Source of the DNA: Cristatella mucedo
Taxonomy: Eukaryota > Bryozoa > Phylactolaemata > Cristatellidae
Assembly: GCA_009760855.2 (NCBI GenBank)
Contig: WPIO01000081.1
Coordinates: 763,001-827,000 of the forward strand
Reading direction: 5' to 3'
DNA length: 64,000 bases
How positions within the stretch are numbered: the stretch's first letter is position 1; every line of letters begins with the position of its first letter. A model generated the notes under the pieces. That model was not told where the DNA came from and did no database searches. It worked only from the letters and a program-made list of their open reading frames with translations. Shown here piece by piece: positions 10,985 to 23,164 of the stretch. The position numbers and the translations under genes are program-made.

Positions 10985-11425
10985 AGAACTCCCCTACCAG
11001 GCCAAGCATCATACCATCGCAGTTCTCACTCAAATCGTTTTGCTATAGCTCGTACGGATCTCAAACACTTTTGAAGACCATACCTTTAGTTCGTATGCTT
11101 CCAACTCACTCCCGACTAACGTCCCGACGTCCGACTAACCTGACGACATTTAAAAAGAAGATTAAAACACGCCTGTTTATTACAGCATTTAGTGGGTCCT
11201 TGTGATTCATCCTTCGTGTGCTCATGCGTGCTGAAACTGTCCGTGCTGTCTACTAACCATATCTATACGTTCACCTGCACGTTACATCATACACTGTCAT
11301 TATTGATGACATTTGTGATTGCTACCACTAATCATACGTTCATACTTTCTTTACAGCATCTGTGCAGTGCGTAGAAAGAGATTCAGTTCTCTGAGGCGGC
11401 TAAACTAATGTATTATTGTTATTAT
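10985..11425 (+). mobile_element. LINE-A 3' end fragment
   Basis: It has the CCAGGCCAAGCATCATACC block, the TTTAGTGGGTCCTTGTGATT block near 11188 and the GTAGAAAGAGATTCAGTTCT terminal tail with TATTATTGTTATTATTATT. The order matches the copy at 5950-6570, without the SINE. Confidence 0.8.
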
Positions 11426-11434
11426 TATTAAAAA

Positions 11435-11505
11435 AAGACTGCTTAAATCGCTTCATTTATAGTCTGTATAGAGCAGCAGAAGAGGCTTTCGGTGTCTATC
11501 GGCCC
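11435..11505 (-). mobile_element. Possible SINE-1 tail, antisense
   Basis: CTTCATTTATAG, then TGTATAGAGCAGCAGAAGAG and GCTATCGGCC-like sequence resemble the SINE-1 tail in reverse. Divergence is high and the head is missing. Confidence 0.4.
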
Positions 11506-12070
11506 TCTCTCGTAGAAGGAATTAAGGGATTGCATGCTGCAACTAGGCTCAAACCGGGCGACGATGAGTGAAGTCGTCAAGTGCCCGGACCTTTACCATC
11601 GGGTGCCGATCATGCTAGCACTCGCCTTCTCGAACTGTTTAAGCCCGGATCTACACTGGTTGGTTTCTTCTCAGTCCTGCTTTGGCTCTGCTTCGGTCCT
11701 CCTTCTAGGAAGTTCACGGTCAGACTACCTTCCGTTCCTCTTTCCTATAGTGTGCTACTAGCGTCCACTCACGAACCGATCCGATCCGATCGCCGATCGA
11801 TCCGAACCGATCGGCGTCTCCAATCCTAGCCGTCGCAATCCTAACTGTCGCCAACCCTAGCCGATGTTGCACTCGCCAGCTCCACGCCGTGCACTGATCT
11901 CGGTGATTGGCGTTATTAGGCCACGATAAACGGTCAGTTTTATACTGCCCCGATACGCACGTGCCCAGCAAGCACTCGAAGCCTCCCCCTCGCCCTTGAC
12001 TAAGCCTCCGTCGACCGATCAATTGGCGCTCGCCGCCTCAAAGAATGCCCCGGGCCTTAGCCCAGAGGCA
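11506..12070. other. Unassigned stretch
   Basis: No gene or named repeat is recognised. A short cluster of CCGATCCGATCG-like words occurs at about 11775-11815. Confidence 0.35.
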
Positions 12071-12074
12071 CGGT

Positions 12075-12205
12075 GCTCACTTTTCACAATCCGGGTCGTG
12101 GGCTCAAGTCCTGAAGTGGTCAATCATTTATCGGCCACTGCAAGCGACGACGATGGCCGCGGGGGGGGGGCTCCTCCGCCACCACATAAATGAGGCTTTT
12201 AAATC
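12075..12205 (+). mobile_element. SINE-1 copy, diverged
   Basis: A CGGGTCGTGGGCTCAAGTCC block (B-box region, about 12102-12121) is followed by GTGGTCAATCATTTATCGG, CACTGCAAGCGA and ATAAATGAGGCTTTTAAAT. A G-run interrupts it near 12160. The tail is changed. Confidence 0.55.
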
Positions 12206-12715
12206 TGCATATCTCCGGTTTCCATAACTAATTAAAACAGCGTTCCACAAGCAGAGACTCTCGCGAATGCGTTTGCTGCTACTCCAGTTATGCCGTTCGT
12301 CATTCCTTCAAAGAAATGCAAAAGGCACCCCACCGTCGACCGCTGGTCCCTTCTGTCCTGCCTTCGGTCTTCCGTCGGTCAAGGTCAAGGCTAAGAAGAA
12401 AAATCAGCTCAGCATTTTCGCGCTTTGGCAATCTAACCAGGACTCGTGACATAAAAAAAGTATGCACCTCAGACGAAAGGAAGACGGAAGTAGAACCGAG
12501 AAGAGACAGGAAACGTGCAGTAAGACTAAACGCAACAGATGCATGTGCAAGCGAGAACGCATCTGTGAGCACACGTGCCAGAGCCAGCCTTCTTTTCAGC
12601 CGGAGCAGGGGTTTTGAGAGGCGCTCTAATTATTCGCTTCCGGTTTAGTCTTTCCTTATTCGCCTGTCAATTGACACCAACTGAAACCGAACGCTATTCC
12701 ATAATTCTCAGGTAA
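12206..12715. other. Unassigned stretch
   Basis: No gene is recognised. Overlapping frames on both strands at 12300-12650 lack recognisable domains. Confidence 0.4.
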
Positions 12716-12885
12716 CGACACCTCGTCAGCAGCTAACTCTTGAACACCTTTCTAACCGTCCTGACCTGCTACTTCCATGTACGAAGACTGTGGAACTCAC
12801 TTCCGCAATTTTTAGGCAGCAACATCTACTCTCCTGCTGCTGACGGCGGCAGATCTTTTCAAGCTGTCCTGAGCTGATTTTTTGC
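12716..12885 (+). mobile_element. LINE-B 3' coding fragment
   Basis: CTGTGGAACTCACTTCCGCA, then ACATCTACTCTCCTGCTGCT and a TTTTCAAGCTGTCCTGAGCTG block match the C-terminal coding part of LINE-B at 24735-24830 and 26150-26240. Confidence 0.65.
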
Positions 12886-13139
12886 AAGCCAGTGGTAGAC
12901 AACTCCTAATTTTAGACAGGGATCAGACGTCGTGACTAGCTGTGGAGGCAGTCTTCTTTATGAAACTTTCAAAATGTAAGCGGGTATAAAAAGGGCCACT
13001 AAATTCCGAGCTCGTGGTAACGGTCGCACATCAGCATCGCCTATTGGAAGAGAAAAGTCTCCTAGTCAGGCAATACGCTATGAGCATGAGTTCTGTTTTA
13101 GCGTCATTTAGTAGATGAAGTTGGCCGACACCCAGTATC

Positions 13140-13900
13140 ACACGTCTGCAGGGTAAGCATTCAGTTTATCGTTCGCTGCCGCAGATTCCGATCATTTAAA
13201 CGATTAATACAACTGGGTATCTTCAGTATAGAAGTGAATAGCCGATTCCATGGTCCCAAATCACTTTCCCTAGATGTTTGGTATCAATGGGGAACATTAA
13301 CAACGGATACTGTGGAACTCCATGGGTGACTGGTCTGAATGATAATACTTGACCCCACACGAAACGGATTGAACACGACCGGACAAGTAAGATTTGAACC
13401 AAGCCAGTGCCTCGTCTGCCAGACCGATCGTCGTTCTCAATTGTTTAAGTAGGGCATCGGGATCAATAGTGTCGAAGGCCACTGATAGATCTAGCAGCGC
13501 TAGGGCAGCGACATTGCCGTCGTCGTTGCAGCATAGGATTTCATTGCTTACATGGAAGAAAACAGTAACCGTGGAGTGCTGCCAGTTGAATCCCGACTGA
13601 ACTTTTGCTGATAACCTATTCGTTTGAATGTGTTTTACAAGCTGAATAGAGACAATCTTTTCGTGAACCTTTGGAAAATTTGAAGAAGGAAAACTGAGCG
13701 ATAGTCTTACTATGCAGGACCTGTGAATCTAATCCGGGCTTTTTAAAGATGGTTGAATGATAGCTAATTTGAAGTATTTTAGAGCAATTCCGTTATCCAA
13801 ATATGCATTAAAAAACCTGAGTTACGTCTTGACTGAGTTTCTCTGCCTGTGAAGACCAGAGAGGGGGTGGTATTGGGCCTTCAGGAGATGAGCTCTTTTT
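13140..13900 (-). mobile_element. LINE-B reverse transcriptase fragment, antisense
   Basis: The minus strand encodes ALLDLSVAFDTIDPDALL, then [20 protein letters not shown] and RVQSVSCG, which closely match LINE-B at 23700-23860. Upstream in the element (13560-13900) is N-terminal reverse transcriptase sequence not present in the copy at 23611. The part past the SVSCG block is eroded. Confidence 0.8.
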
Positions 13901-14224
13901 ACTAGACTTTAGTTTAATTTATTTATTTTACTACTTCGCTTACAGAAACGACAGATTGCTTGAGGAAGATCGCAGGATGAGACTCTGCAATAGCTTTGGT
14001 AGGAGGTTCTTTTTTGGGTGCAGGACAATGTGCAATTTTATCAGCAAAAGAGGTGGTATATTTATCGACCGAACCGCTAATACCCGTGGAGTGAAACCTA
14101 AGGCCAAACCCTGCAGTATCCCACACTGTAAGTGCTCTCTAGATGACCAGCAGGTGATCTTTAATAACTGCACTCTGACATCTCTTGCTGAAGTAGGACC
14201 TAGTCCAGTTTAGCACAGTGTTAG
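13901..14224. other. Unassigned stretch between LINE fragments
   Basis: No repeat or gene is assigned. It may be decayed LINE sequence, since it lies between two antisense reverse transcriptase fragments. Confidence 0.3.
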
Positions 14225-15185
14225 TGATACCTATGTGAAGAAATACTACAGAAGGATCTAGTGGTCAATGACGTCAAATACTGCTGACAGATCCAGGGGT
14301 ACCAGCAGAGAGTCCCAACCCCGATCAGCATTGTTCAGAAAGTCACTGTAAACCCGAAGCAGAGCTGTTTCCATGGAATCGTTAGCTCTAAATCCCAATT
14401 GGAGCTTTCTAGCAAGGTCTGATGAATTGATGTAATCGTCTTTTTGCTAGGTGACCAATGGGTGGAGTGTCTTGGATAAGAATGGCAGAAGGGAGACTAA
14501 GGAAGATTACTTAAAAGATCACGATCAAGGGTAGATTTTTAATGAGTGGCCTGACAATAGCCGTTTTCAGAAGGAAATGAGCTTCCCTGGTAACCAGGGA
14601 CATATTATAATATTTGTTGCGGTGAGCAGAAACATATCTAAGAAATCATATTACTGAGCTCGATGTACTACTTCGAATGTAAAAATGCCTTTAAAATAAT
14701 TTAACCATGTCGCGGTCATACGCCATTCGTCAAAACTTTGGATAGCATTTACTACATGTTTGGCTTTTGAAAAACGAACTTCGAAAGAATCGAGGTTTGA
14801 CCAATTTTCGGACCTTCCATGGACATTCCCCTAGGAAAGTTTTCGGGGAAGGATTTATGAGACCAGCTGTCTTTTTAGCCTGAGAGACAAGTTCAGGGAC
14901 GAGTTCGGCAGAGACAGGCGTGAAGTTGAAGATGAGAGAACAAGATCGAGGCGATGATTAGCTGCAGCCCTGCAGAGACGACATGGGGGAGATCGAGTCT
15001 CCCTAATCTGCTTCGTCTTTCCTACGAACAATTTGGACTGACGCTCTGCTATGTCAAAATTGGGCCGTATGCTTGCACTGGGGCGGTTAAGAAGATGGCA
15101 GACAGCGGACATTAACACTTTTATGGTATTGATCTGTGATTCCACAATCTCTCTTTAAAATTTGGACTAAGCTTTTACTCAAATG
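14225..15185 (-). mobile_element. Old LINE-A-related fragment, N-terminal reverse transcriptase region
   Basis: The minus strand encodes EIVESQINTIKVLMSAVCHL and an IRETRS block, parallel to NIVESQMHNPKMLMSTINHL and IRKSIP in the copy at 18794-19375. The plus strand also has antisense remains of the start of the polymerase domain (about 14265-14620). Identity to LINE-A is low, so this may be a related older family. Confidence 0.6.
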
Positions 15186-16615
15186 GATTGACACGAACTA
15201 CAATAATCTTCAAATGCCAATCGCCGGACAGTGAATTCCGACTTTTTGGCTGCCTTTTCAAGCCTATTTTTAGTCAGTGTTCTTTTCTCTTTATGTCAGC
15301 CGTAAACCAAAGGGAGTCGCGGAGGGGCCGGACCTGCCGTTTAGTCACAGGTACAAAGTCATCAACGATCAATGGCAATGACCATGCGTCGAATTGGTTC
15401 ACTGCATCAAGACGGGAAGATTCGCTCACCGAATTCTTCCTGGATTCTTCTAAGAAATTCTTAGAAGCTTCTCTACCATTCTAACTCCGTCTATTCATTC
15501 CCGATACATCCTAGAACTTTTTCTCGAAGTCGCTGAACGCATTTCTCAGAAGATTTCGCTATTGAAACTCCCCGGAGCCCATTATGCCAAGCATCGAGAG
15601 CATGCACAACGCGAGCCGTCACACTGCACAGCTGCTGCCCACGGCCACCGACTAGGCTGGCACAGTGTGACAGACTTAGAGGGCCCGACAGTTTGCGGTG
15701 GAGACCTGGATTCCTTGCTTCAGCGGTTTCGTGGCCGATGGGTCTCTCACTGACTTCTGCCTACTCGTCGAGCACCTGTCGCATGAGTGGCAGGCCCAAG
15801 CTCCGTGACCATGATCTCACAATCGCAGGGGTCGGCGAGGTAACCGGTAGAAGGTATTGAGACCATGTGGGTTCCCTGTGGCCTGGCACAGCCGTTAAGA
15901 GATGGCCGGCCAGCCGGCAGTGAGCGGCAGCCTCGCTGCAGGAGCTCTGCAGATTTAAGTGGTGCCCATTGAGCCAGTGCGTCACACCCTCCATCCGATA
16001 GCGAAGATGCACCAGAGTGACCTAGAGTGACTTAAAGTGACCTAGATAGATCATCCGATCGGTCCTGGTATACCACGTCTCAGGCTTCGAAGTGGGCGAC
16101 TGCAGCCTCACAATCTGCACACTGTCGGTCCACCGACGGCTATTCTCTCGCCGTCAAGCAGACGAACTTCTGCGGCAACGGAGGAGGCTTCCATCATGTG
16201 CATTCGCTTCTGTTGAAAGACGCTCGTTAGGCCAGCTCAGCGGGCTGCCGCGCTTCTGCTCCACTGCACAATGCTTGGCAGCGACGCACCCCAACTAGCT
16301 GATCGCGAGTCAGTGATCTACCTGGGCGAAGTGCACAAGCTCGGCTTCCCGGGGCCGATTTGGAGAAGGCGTACCAATCCCGTACATCAACTCGGTGCAG
16401 GCCTCTTTCCTCAGCCCCTGGCAGATGCACGAAGAATGCCCTGCAGGCGCTGCAGACGGCACCACCAACACTACTTGGGCCTACGGAGAAAGTAGCGATG
16501 AGCGGTGAGCAGGAACACACACTGCCTACCTCACTACTCGTCTACTCTCTTCTCGTTCGCTCTGAGGACTGTTGGCAGACTAGTCATAGCAAAGCGCAGA
16601 GGTCAATAAAGCCAA
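15186..16615. other. Unassigned stretch
   Basis: About 1.4 kb without a recognised gene or repeat. Overlapping frames on both strands (for example 16092-16520) have no recognisable domain. Confidence 0.4.
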
Positions 16616-16617
16616 AA

Positions 16618-16690
16618 AGCTAGGTGATTTAACAGCTTCATTTGTATAGCAGCAGAAGAGCCTTGGCGACTATCGCCGCTGCTAGCAGTC
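16618..16690 (-). mobile_element. SINE-1 tail, antisense
   Basis: TAGGTGATTTAACAGCTTCA, then TTTGTATAGCAGCAGAAGAG and CCTTGGCGACTATCGCC are the SINE-1 tail in reverse. The tRNA-like head is missing. Confidence 0.6.
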
Positions 16691-16931
16691 TTCCTTAGCA
16701 GTCAACAGCTGAATGGGGCATCAATCCCGAGTGGGGATGGTGCGTTGTCCCTGTTGAAACATGGCCGGAAATGCTTCAGCTGGGCTGCAGCATTTCCATC
16801 CTTAGGAATGAAGTATTAGCACCGTGACAGAAAAATCGTGGATGGACTCTAACTTCTCTCCGAAGGAGTTTGGTCAGGCGCTTTCGGCGCTTCTTAATGT
16901 CGGCTACAGGAGATGCCTGGGCCTCTCAGGG

Positions 16932-19590
16932 TGATAATAACATAATAATAATAATGCACTTGATAAAGCGCTCTCAGAGAACTCAATCTCTCTCTCAATC
17001 TCTCTCAATCAATCTCTAGGCGCTTTACATTTGCTGCAAAGGGAAACGCGATTGAATGGTGAGTAGTATCATGTTTGATAAACAACATGAATAACATGGT
17101 TAAAGGTGACATGCACAGGATCAGCATGCAAATGTGGTTAGTGGCAGCATGCACAATGTCAGCACGCATAAGCACATCAATGACGAATCACAGGGACCCA
17201 CTAAATGCTGTCCTAAATAGGTGTGTTTTTAAGTTCTTTTTTTATTGTAGTCAAGTCAGGAGATGTTCTGACGCAAGTCGGGAGGGAGTTCCAGGCTTTG
17301 GGAGCATATGAACTACTAATTGCACGGTCTCCAGAGGATTCGAGGCTTGTACGAGGTATTGGTAAACTGTTGGATTCCGAAAAGTGGGTGGTACGATGCT
17401 TGGCCTGGTGGGGGAGTAGATCTGAGAGATAGGCTGGAGCCAAAGAATGAAGTGACCTAAAAGTGAGCGACTAAACCTTGAAGTCGATCCGTTGCTTGAC
17501 TCGGAGCCAGTGCAGGTCAGTGAGAAGTGGTGTGATGTGGCAACTGCGACGCTCACGACAGACAAACCTAGCTGCAGAGTTTTGCACCAGCTGTAATCGC
17601 CTGCCTGATCGCACATGCCGGTAGGCCAGAAAGCAGTGAGTTGCAGAAGTCAAGATGGGATGTCATAAATGCATGGACCAACTTAGACTTGGTCTTCTTA
17701 TCTAAACAAGCCCGAATTTTAGCAATATTATGTAGCTGAAAGTAGGCAGACTTGATTGTGGAGCTGATGTGGTCGTCTAACGAGAGGTCACTTTGGAACA
17801 TGACACCTAGATTTTGAGCTGATTCAACAGGAGATATGGTGGCAGAGCCAGCTTTAAGCGTCAGCCTTTTCAATTTCTGAATCACACTGGGTTTGCCCAT
17901 AACTAGTAAGTTGGTTTTTACCATCGTTTAGTTTTATAAAATTTGCTCGATCCGTGTGCGGATGTCATCAATACATGCAGCAAGTGAGTTGAGAAAATTT
18001 GAGGGAAAAAAAGTCGAAAAAGTCGAAGGATGGGAGTGATTAAAGCAAAGGTACAACTGAGTGTCATCCACATAGAAGTGAAAGCCTAGATTGTGCTTGG
18101 CCATCACATCAGCAAGAGGGAGAGTATAAACCGTGAAAAGAACCGGACCTAGCACAAAGCCCTGAGGTACCCCATATTTCAGGGGTACCTCGGATGATCT
18201 TTGTCCATTCACGTCAATACTCTGGAGTCTCCCACTGAGATTGGACCCGAACCATTGCAGAGCAGTGCCAGTGATGCCCAGGCGAGATGAGAGGCGCTCT
18301 AGAAGAACTTTGTGATCGATAGTATCAAAAGCTGCCGAAAGATCAAGCAAAACAAGCAGAGACACTCTACCTATGTCTGCATTCCTAAGTAGGTCGTTGT
18401 ACACCCTAAGCAATGCTGACTCTGTGGAGTGATAAGCTCTAAAGCCAGACTGGAACTTACTAGCAACGTTTGAAGTTTCAATATATGAGTTCAGCTGGTC
18501 TGCCCGCCACGACCCGTTCCAGTGTCTTTGATTGGAATGGTAGAAGGGAGACTGGGTGGTAGTTGCTCAAGTTCTCTTGGTCTAGTGTCGCTTTCTTGAG
18601 AAGTGGCCTGACTACAGCTTTTTTGAAAGGTGCTGGGACATGACCTGAGGGCAATGACATAATAATGATGTTAGTTATGCATGGCAGCAGCAGATCAATG
18701 CAACGTAAGAGCAGGACAGTGGGAATAGGGTCCAGAGGACTTGTCTTCGTTCATTGGGATATGAGCTTTAGGACGAGATCACTAGTGACCTGCTTAAATG
18801 TAGACATTGAGGTGCAACCAGAAATCGGGGAACAGCATTCTATGGGGGGGTGTTGTCATCGCTGGGATAGACTTCCTAATCTCGTCTATCTTCTGCACAG
18901 AGAATCGAGAGAAGCGATCGGCTAGATCATCACAAGGATCATCAGGTAAGGAGCTAACCTGGGAACGGTTGAGGAGATGGTTTATTGTCGACATCAGCAT
19001 TTTTGGATTGTGCATCTGTGATTCAACAATGTTTCTATAGAAGCTAGACTTGGTCTTTGCTAGGATCGATTGGTACGACCTAAAGTAGTCTTCATATGCC
19101 TGTCGATGGACAGTCAGTCCTGATCTTTTGTATGATTTTTCAAGCTTGTGCTTAGTAGACCTGGCTAGTTTAATGTCTGTGATAAACCATTGGCCGTCTG
19201 GGTGAGAGCGCACAGTGCGCTTAGTCGGAGGTGCGAACTCGTCGAGCGTGTCAGCTAGTGTCGTGTTGTAGCTATCTACCAATGATGACAGATCGGAAGG
19301 AGGACTTAGCTCCAGAGGCGAAGCAGATATTTTCGCACGGACAGCATCGATGTCAGGGGTCTTGTGACGTTTCATGATTCACGGGTTATTTTGGAGGAGG
19401 AGGTTGGCACACACTGTTGATTGAATGAGATCTGCTTGTGGTCATATAAGCAGGATTTGGTAATAATTGGTGATGACAAAGTGTAGTTGTATGAGAAAAT
19501 CTGGTCGATTGTGTGACCCGTGATGTGAGTAGGGCCATGCACATGAGCCACAAGAGACAATGAGTCAGTCAATGCACGAAATTCAGTGAT
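16932..19590 (-). mobile_element. LINE-A, longest copy: end of endonuclease, reverse transcriptase, 3' tail
   Basis: Read on the minus strand from 19590, the copy opens in the C-terminal part of an APE-type endonuclease (HVHGPTHITGHTIDQIFSYN). It continues through the linker (18794-19375) and the polymerase domain. That domain shows [35 protein letters not shown] and FYVDDTQLYL; the usual YADD is YVDD here. It then carries the HWLRVKQRIDFKV block and a 3' untranslated region ending at an ATT-rich tail (about 16932-16960). It is about 2.66 kb, 5' truncated inside the endonuclease and broken by frameshifts, so it cannot move by itself. Layout and motifs place it in the CR1/L2 group of non-LTR retrotransposons. 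Confidence 0.9.
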
Positions 19591-20735
19591 CAGGACTCAG
19601 GGTGCCGCGACATTATCCAACCGACCACTGAGGCAGCCACACCTACTTATTACATGCCGAACTCGGTGTGACTTTCGAGGCCTGGCGCTATGTTTATCTC
19701 GACCAATTGAACTTGCGTCCCCGTGCATGCACTGGCGTCGCTTTGATTCGACCCAGTTAGCAGCCCCCTCCCCCGCCTCCACCTCTGAACAGAGTAAGAG
19801 TGATCTCTGCCTCAAGTACTGTGCTGCTGCGGTCCGGTGATGCTAATGGTCGAGGCCAGACATGACCTTGCCCTGAACCACTTGGTTGCAGCACTGACGA
19901 TCGCGTGGATAGTTGTCGATCGTGGATAGGTAGGTACCCTGAGGCCAGGGGCAGCGTACTACTACCGAGCCTAGATGTCGACGACTGAGTCGTGGCTATC
20001 GTCGCAGACGTCACCATCCCTTTTTGACATCAACGAGGATACTCTTGGCAAGGCTGCAGACCACACGATCACTAGGTATGCAGGCATTTAAAAACATACG
20101 ACTTTCTCGCGTAATCTCATGCCTGCACAGCAATCGTGCTGCTTTTCTTTTTTGGGTGCCCTTGGGCTATTGTATCCAGCGAATGAAAGTTGCCTCGATG
20201 CTTTTCTCGAGCCACGAAGCACGCAGATGCTCTTCCGGAAGTTTTGCGTCAGTAGAGCTATTGTTGGCAGCATTGGAGAAGTTGTTGGCGTGTGTATTCG
20301 TTGATGGTTAACACATGGTTAGAGTATGACTTTATTCCGCCAACGTACGAGAGAGAAACACACTCTGAGAGAAGAGGTCCGTTGAGGCCGAGCGGCATTC
20401 AGAGAAGACCTGCGTCGCATAGCCCAAGCAGCCGGACGGAATTGTCCTTTGTCTGCAATAACAAGACGGATGTGGGGGTTCAGCATGACTGACCACGAGA
20501 GGGACACACACAGCTCACACACAGCAGACAAGTGATTGGCTAGCCAGCGGTTGCTACGAAATTTCCTCTGGTGAAGACGACCTTGCCCGATGAGGAGGAC
20601 GAGACAACACCTGCAACTTTGTGAAACTGAATACAAACATAATGAAAATACTTACCTGAAAGAAAGTGGGCTACTGTAAGCTTTTAAGCGAGTCTTTCAG
20701 ACATCACCCGCCATATCAGCAGCAATATACAAGGC
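19591..20735. other. Unassigned stretch
   Basis: No gene or repeat is recognised in about 1.1 kb. Overlapping frames on both strands (19586-20636) lack recognisable domains. Confidence 0.4.
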
Positions 20736-20737
20736 AA

Positions 20738-20812
20738 TTCTTTGTAAAGCGCCTAGAAAGAGATTGAATTCTTTGAGGGCGCTTTATCAAGTGCATTATT
20801 ATTATTATTATA
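20738..20812 (+). mobile_element. LINE-A 3' tail fragment
   Basis: TTTGTAAAGCGCCTAGAAAG, then AGATTGAATTCTTTGAGGGC, then GCTTTATCAAGTGC and ATTATTATTATT. Only the terminal 75 bp is present. Confidence 0.75.
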
Positions 20813-21067
20813 TTACTTTCGTTAATTAGATTGTTCTGCTTGCTGCCGTAGGATTTCGAGCAGACGAGGGCTCATAAGAGAAGATTGTCAGCTGGATATC
20901 TCAGAACCGATGGAGTGGCTTCGAATAGAAGTATTCTCACGCACGGCCTTGGCAAACAAGTTTTGAGACCGCAGTCACATTGGTAGCCAATGCGCCGAAG
21001 CATTCGCAATAGGCGAAGACTCCATCTAAGATCCACAAATTGCTGGTAATAAATATAAATAAATAAA

Positions 21068-21178
21068 TATGATTCATGTGTATAGGCCCTCAGAGAACTT
21101 AATCTCTATTCAAGTGCTTCAAATATATGACACGGGGCTCGGGCCCACGACTTAGGTCATCAAATACATTCACCTTAA
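21068..21178 (-). mobile_element. SINE-2 copy, antisense, first of two in tandem
   Basis: Reverse tail GCCCTCAGAGAACTTAATCT, then CTATTCAAGTGCTTC and a B-box complement GGGCTCGGGCCCACGAC. It ends at a TCACCTTAAAAAATAT junction with the next copy. The head is truncated. Confidence 0.65.
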
Positions 21179-21179
21179 A

Positions 21180-21318
21180 AAATATATAATGCATATGTAT
21201 AGCGCCCCGAGAGAACTTAATCTCTATTCAGGCGCGTTACATATGCCTCAGGGCTAGAGCCCTCGACTTCGGCCAGGCCTTCGTCGGGGCGAGCACCTTA
21301 ACCGCTGGACCTTGACCT
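21180..21318 (-). mobile_element. SINE-2 copy, antisense, second of two in tandem
   Basis: Reverse tail TATAGCGCCCCGAGAGAACT, TAATCTCTATTCAGGCGCG, a B-box complement GGGCTAGAGCCCTCGAC and a head GTCGGGGCGAGCACCTTAAC. It is fuller than the copy beside it. Confidence 0.7.
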
Positions 21319-21429
21319 TGGGGACCCGTATTAGTCAAAACTTGACCAGCGCTTGAGAAACTTGATACTAAAAATTACTGTTGTGATGCTAGAGTTGCCC
21401 ATGAGTTTTGGAAGCATTCTGATATTACA

Positions 21430-21475
21430 GAAAAGATTAGCTGATTCGACAGCCTCATTTAAATAACAGATGAAG
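21430..21475 (-). mobile_element. SINE-1 tail scrap, antisense
   Basis: TTAGCTGATTCGACAGCCTC followed by ATTTAAATAACAG matches the end of SINE-1 in reverse and directly abuts an antisense LINE-A copy. Confidence 0.5.
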
Positions 21476-22800
21476 GGGCCTAAAAGTGAATGACAAAACC
21501 TTGAATTAAATACGTTGCTAGATTGTGAGAGCCAGTGTAGGTCGACGAGAAGCGGTGTAATGTGGCAACAGTGACGCTCATGTTTTGCACTAACTATAAG
21601 CGCCTGATTGTACAGGCCAGTAGACTTGCAAGCTGTGTGTTACAGAAGTCAAGACGGGGTGTCGCAAATGTATGGACCAACTTTGATGTGGTATCCCTGT
21701 CAAACCAGGCCCGAATTAAAGCAATGTTATGTTGCTGAAAGTCAGCAGACTTGACTGTAGACCTAATATGGTCATCTATTGAAGGGTCACTTTGGAACAG
21801 GACACCGAGATTTCTTGCAGTTTTATGAGAGTGGAGATGTCCTGCCAGAGCCGATTTTGAGCGTTAGCCTTTCTAATTTCTGAGTCACACTAGGTTAGCC
21901 CATAACTAGTAAGTTGCTTTTATCGTCGTTCAATGTAAAAACAGTTGCTTTCATCGGGTTCGGATGCCAGCAACACATGCAGCAGGGGAGTTGAGACAGT
22001 TTGACGTGTTTGATGGATGGGACGGATCAAAGCATAGGTACAGCTGTGTGTCATCGGCATAGAAGTGAAAGCATATATTGTGCTTGGGGATCGCATCGGC
22101 TAGAGATAGAGCATAAACTGTGAAAAGAACAGAGCCAAGCATAGCATAAACTGTGAAAAGAACAGAACCAAGCACAGATCCCTGAGGTACTCCATATTTC
22201 AGAGGTTCCTCGGATGATTGTTTCCCGTTAACATAAATGCTGTGGAGTCTCCAGCAGAGATAGGACCCGAACCACTGCATTGCAGTGCGAGTGATGCCCA
22301 GGCGAGATGCGAGCCGCTCGAGACGGACTTGGTGATCAATAGCATCAAACGCGGCCACTTTATCAAGCAAAACAAGCAGAGATATTATTCTTTAGTCGGG
22401 ATTCCTGAGAAGTCGTTACACACCCGAACCAATGGTGACTCGGTGGAGTGCTTAGCTCTACAGCCTGATTGGAACTTTCGGGATAGATTTGAAATTTAAA
22501 TCTAAGAGTTTGGCTGTTCTGACGCTACTTGTTTCAGTGTCTTTTCGTTTAATTGGAACGGCAGTAGGAAGACTGGGTGGAGGTTTCTTAAGTTGTCTTG
22601 GTCAAGTGTTGATTTCTTAGTTAGTGCCCTTGCGACGGCCTTTTTTGAAAAGTACAGGGCCAATACATAAGGCTAAGGACATATTTATTATGCTAGTTAT
22701 GAATGGCAGGGGCAGATCTGTGCATCGTTGAAGTAGGACAGTGAGAGTTGGGTCTAGAGGGCTAGTAGTTTTCTTTGACTAGGAAATGAATTCATGATGA
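21476..22800 (-). mobile_element. LINE-A reverse transcriptase copy, antisense
   Basis: The minus strand encodes [39 protein letters not shown] and [14 protein letters not shown]. Upstream is the N-terminal polymerase region (22440-22800) and downstream the C-terminal part to about 21480. A local tandem duplication of about 39 bp (22103-22180, repeating LGSVLFTVYA) and several stops show decay. It lacks the endonuclease and the 3' tail. Confidence 0.85.
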
Positions 22801-23164
22801 GGTCACTCCTCGAAGGTTTGGGTGCAGACACTTAGGTGTTTCGAAGGAGACGAGTCTTCTCCTGATTTGCCAGCCATCGCAATGGTTTCCCATTGCCAAT
22901 CACCTTCGAGGTGTCGTGTTTGAAGAGGAGTTCATTAGCATTTAAATAATATCAATAAATGTGCTGTGGGGGAGATAAATGCTATAGGGGGCATAACTCC
23001 CCAACCCTCTGTCACTCCCCCTTAATGGTTTGCCGTTGCAGTCACGTTCGAGGTGCCTTGTTCTTCTGACTAGTATTTTCTTTCTAACTTGTTTGTTAGC
23101 CAAGACTACGATTAAGATCATTGTCGATCCGCGATTTCTGTTGTATTTCTGCAGTAAATGGTGT
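22801..23164. other. Unassigned stretch
   Basis: No gene is recognised. Two related blocks (TGGTTTCCCATTGCCAATCA near 22882 and TGGTTTGCCGTTGCAGTCAC near 23024), each followed by a TTCGAGGTG word, hint at a second short duplicated unit. Confidence 0.35.
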
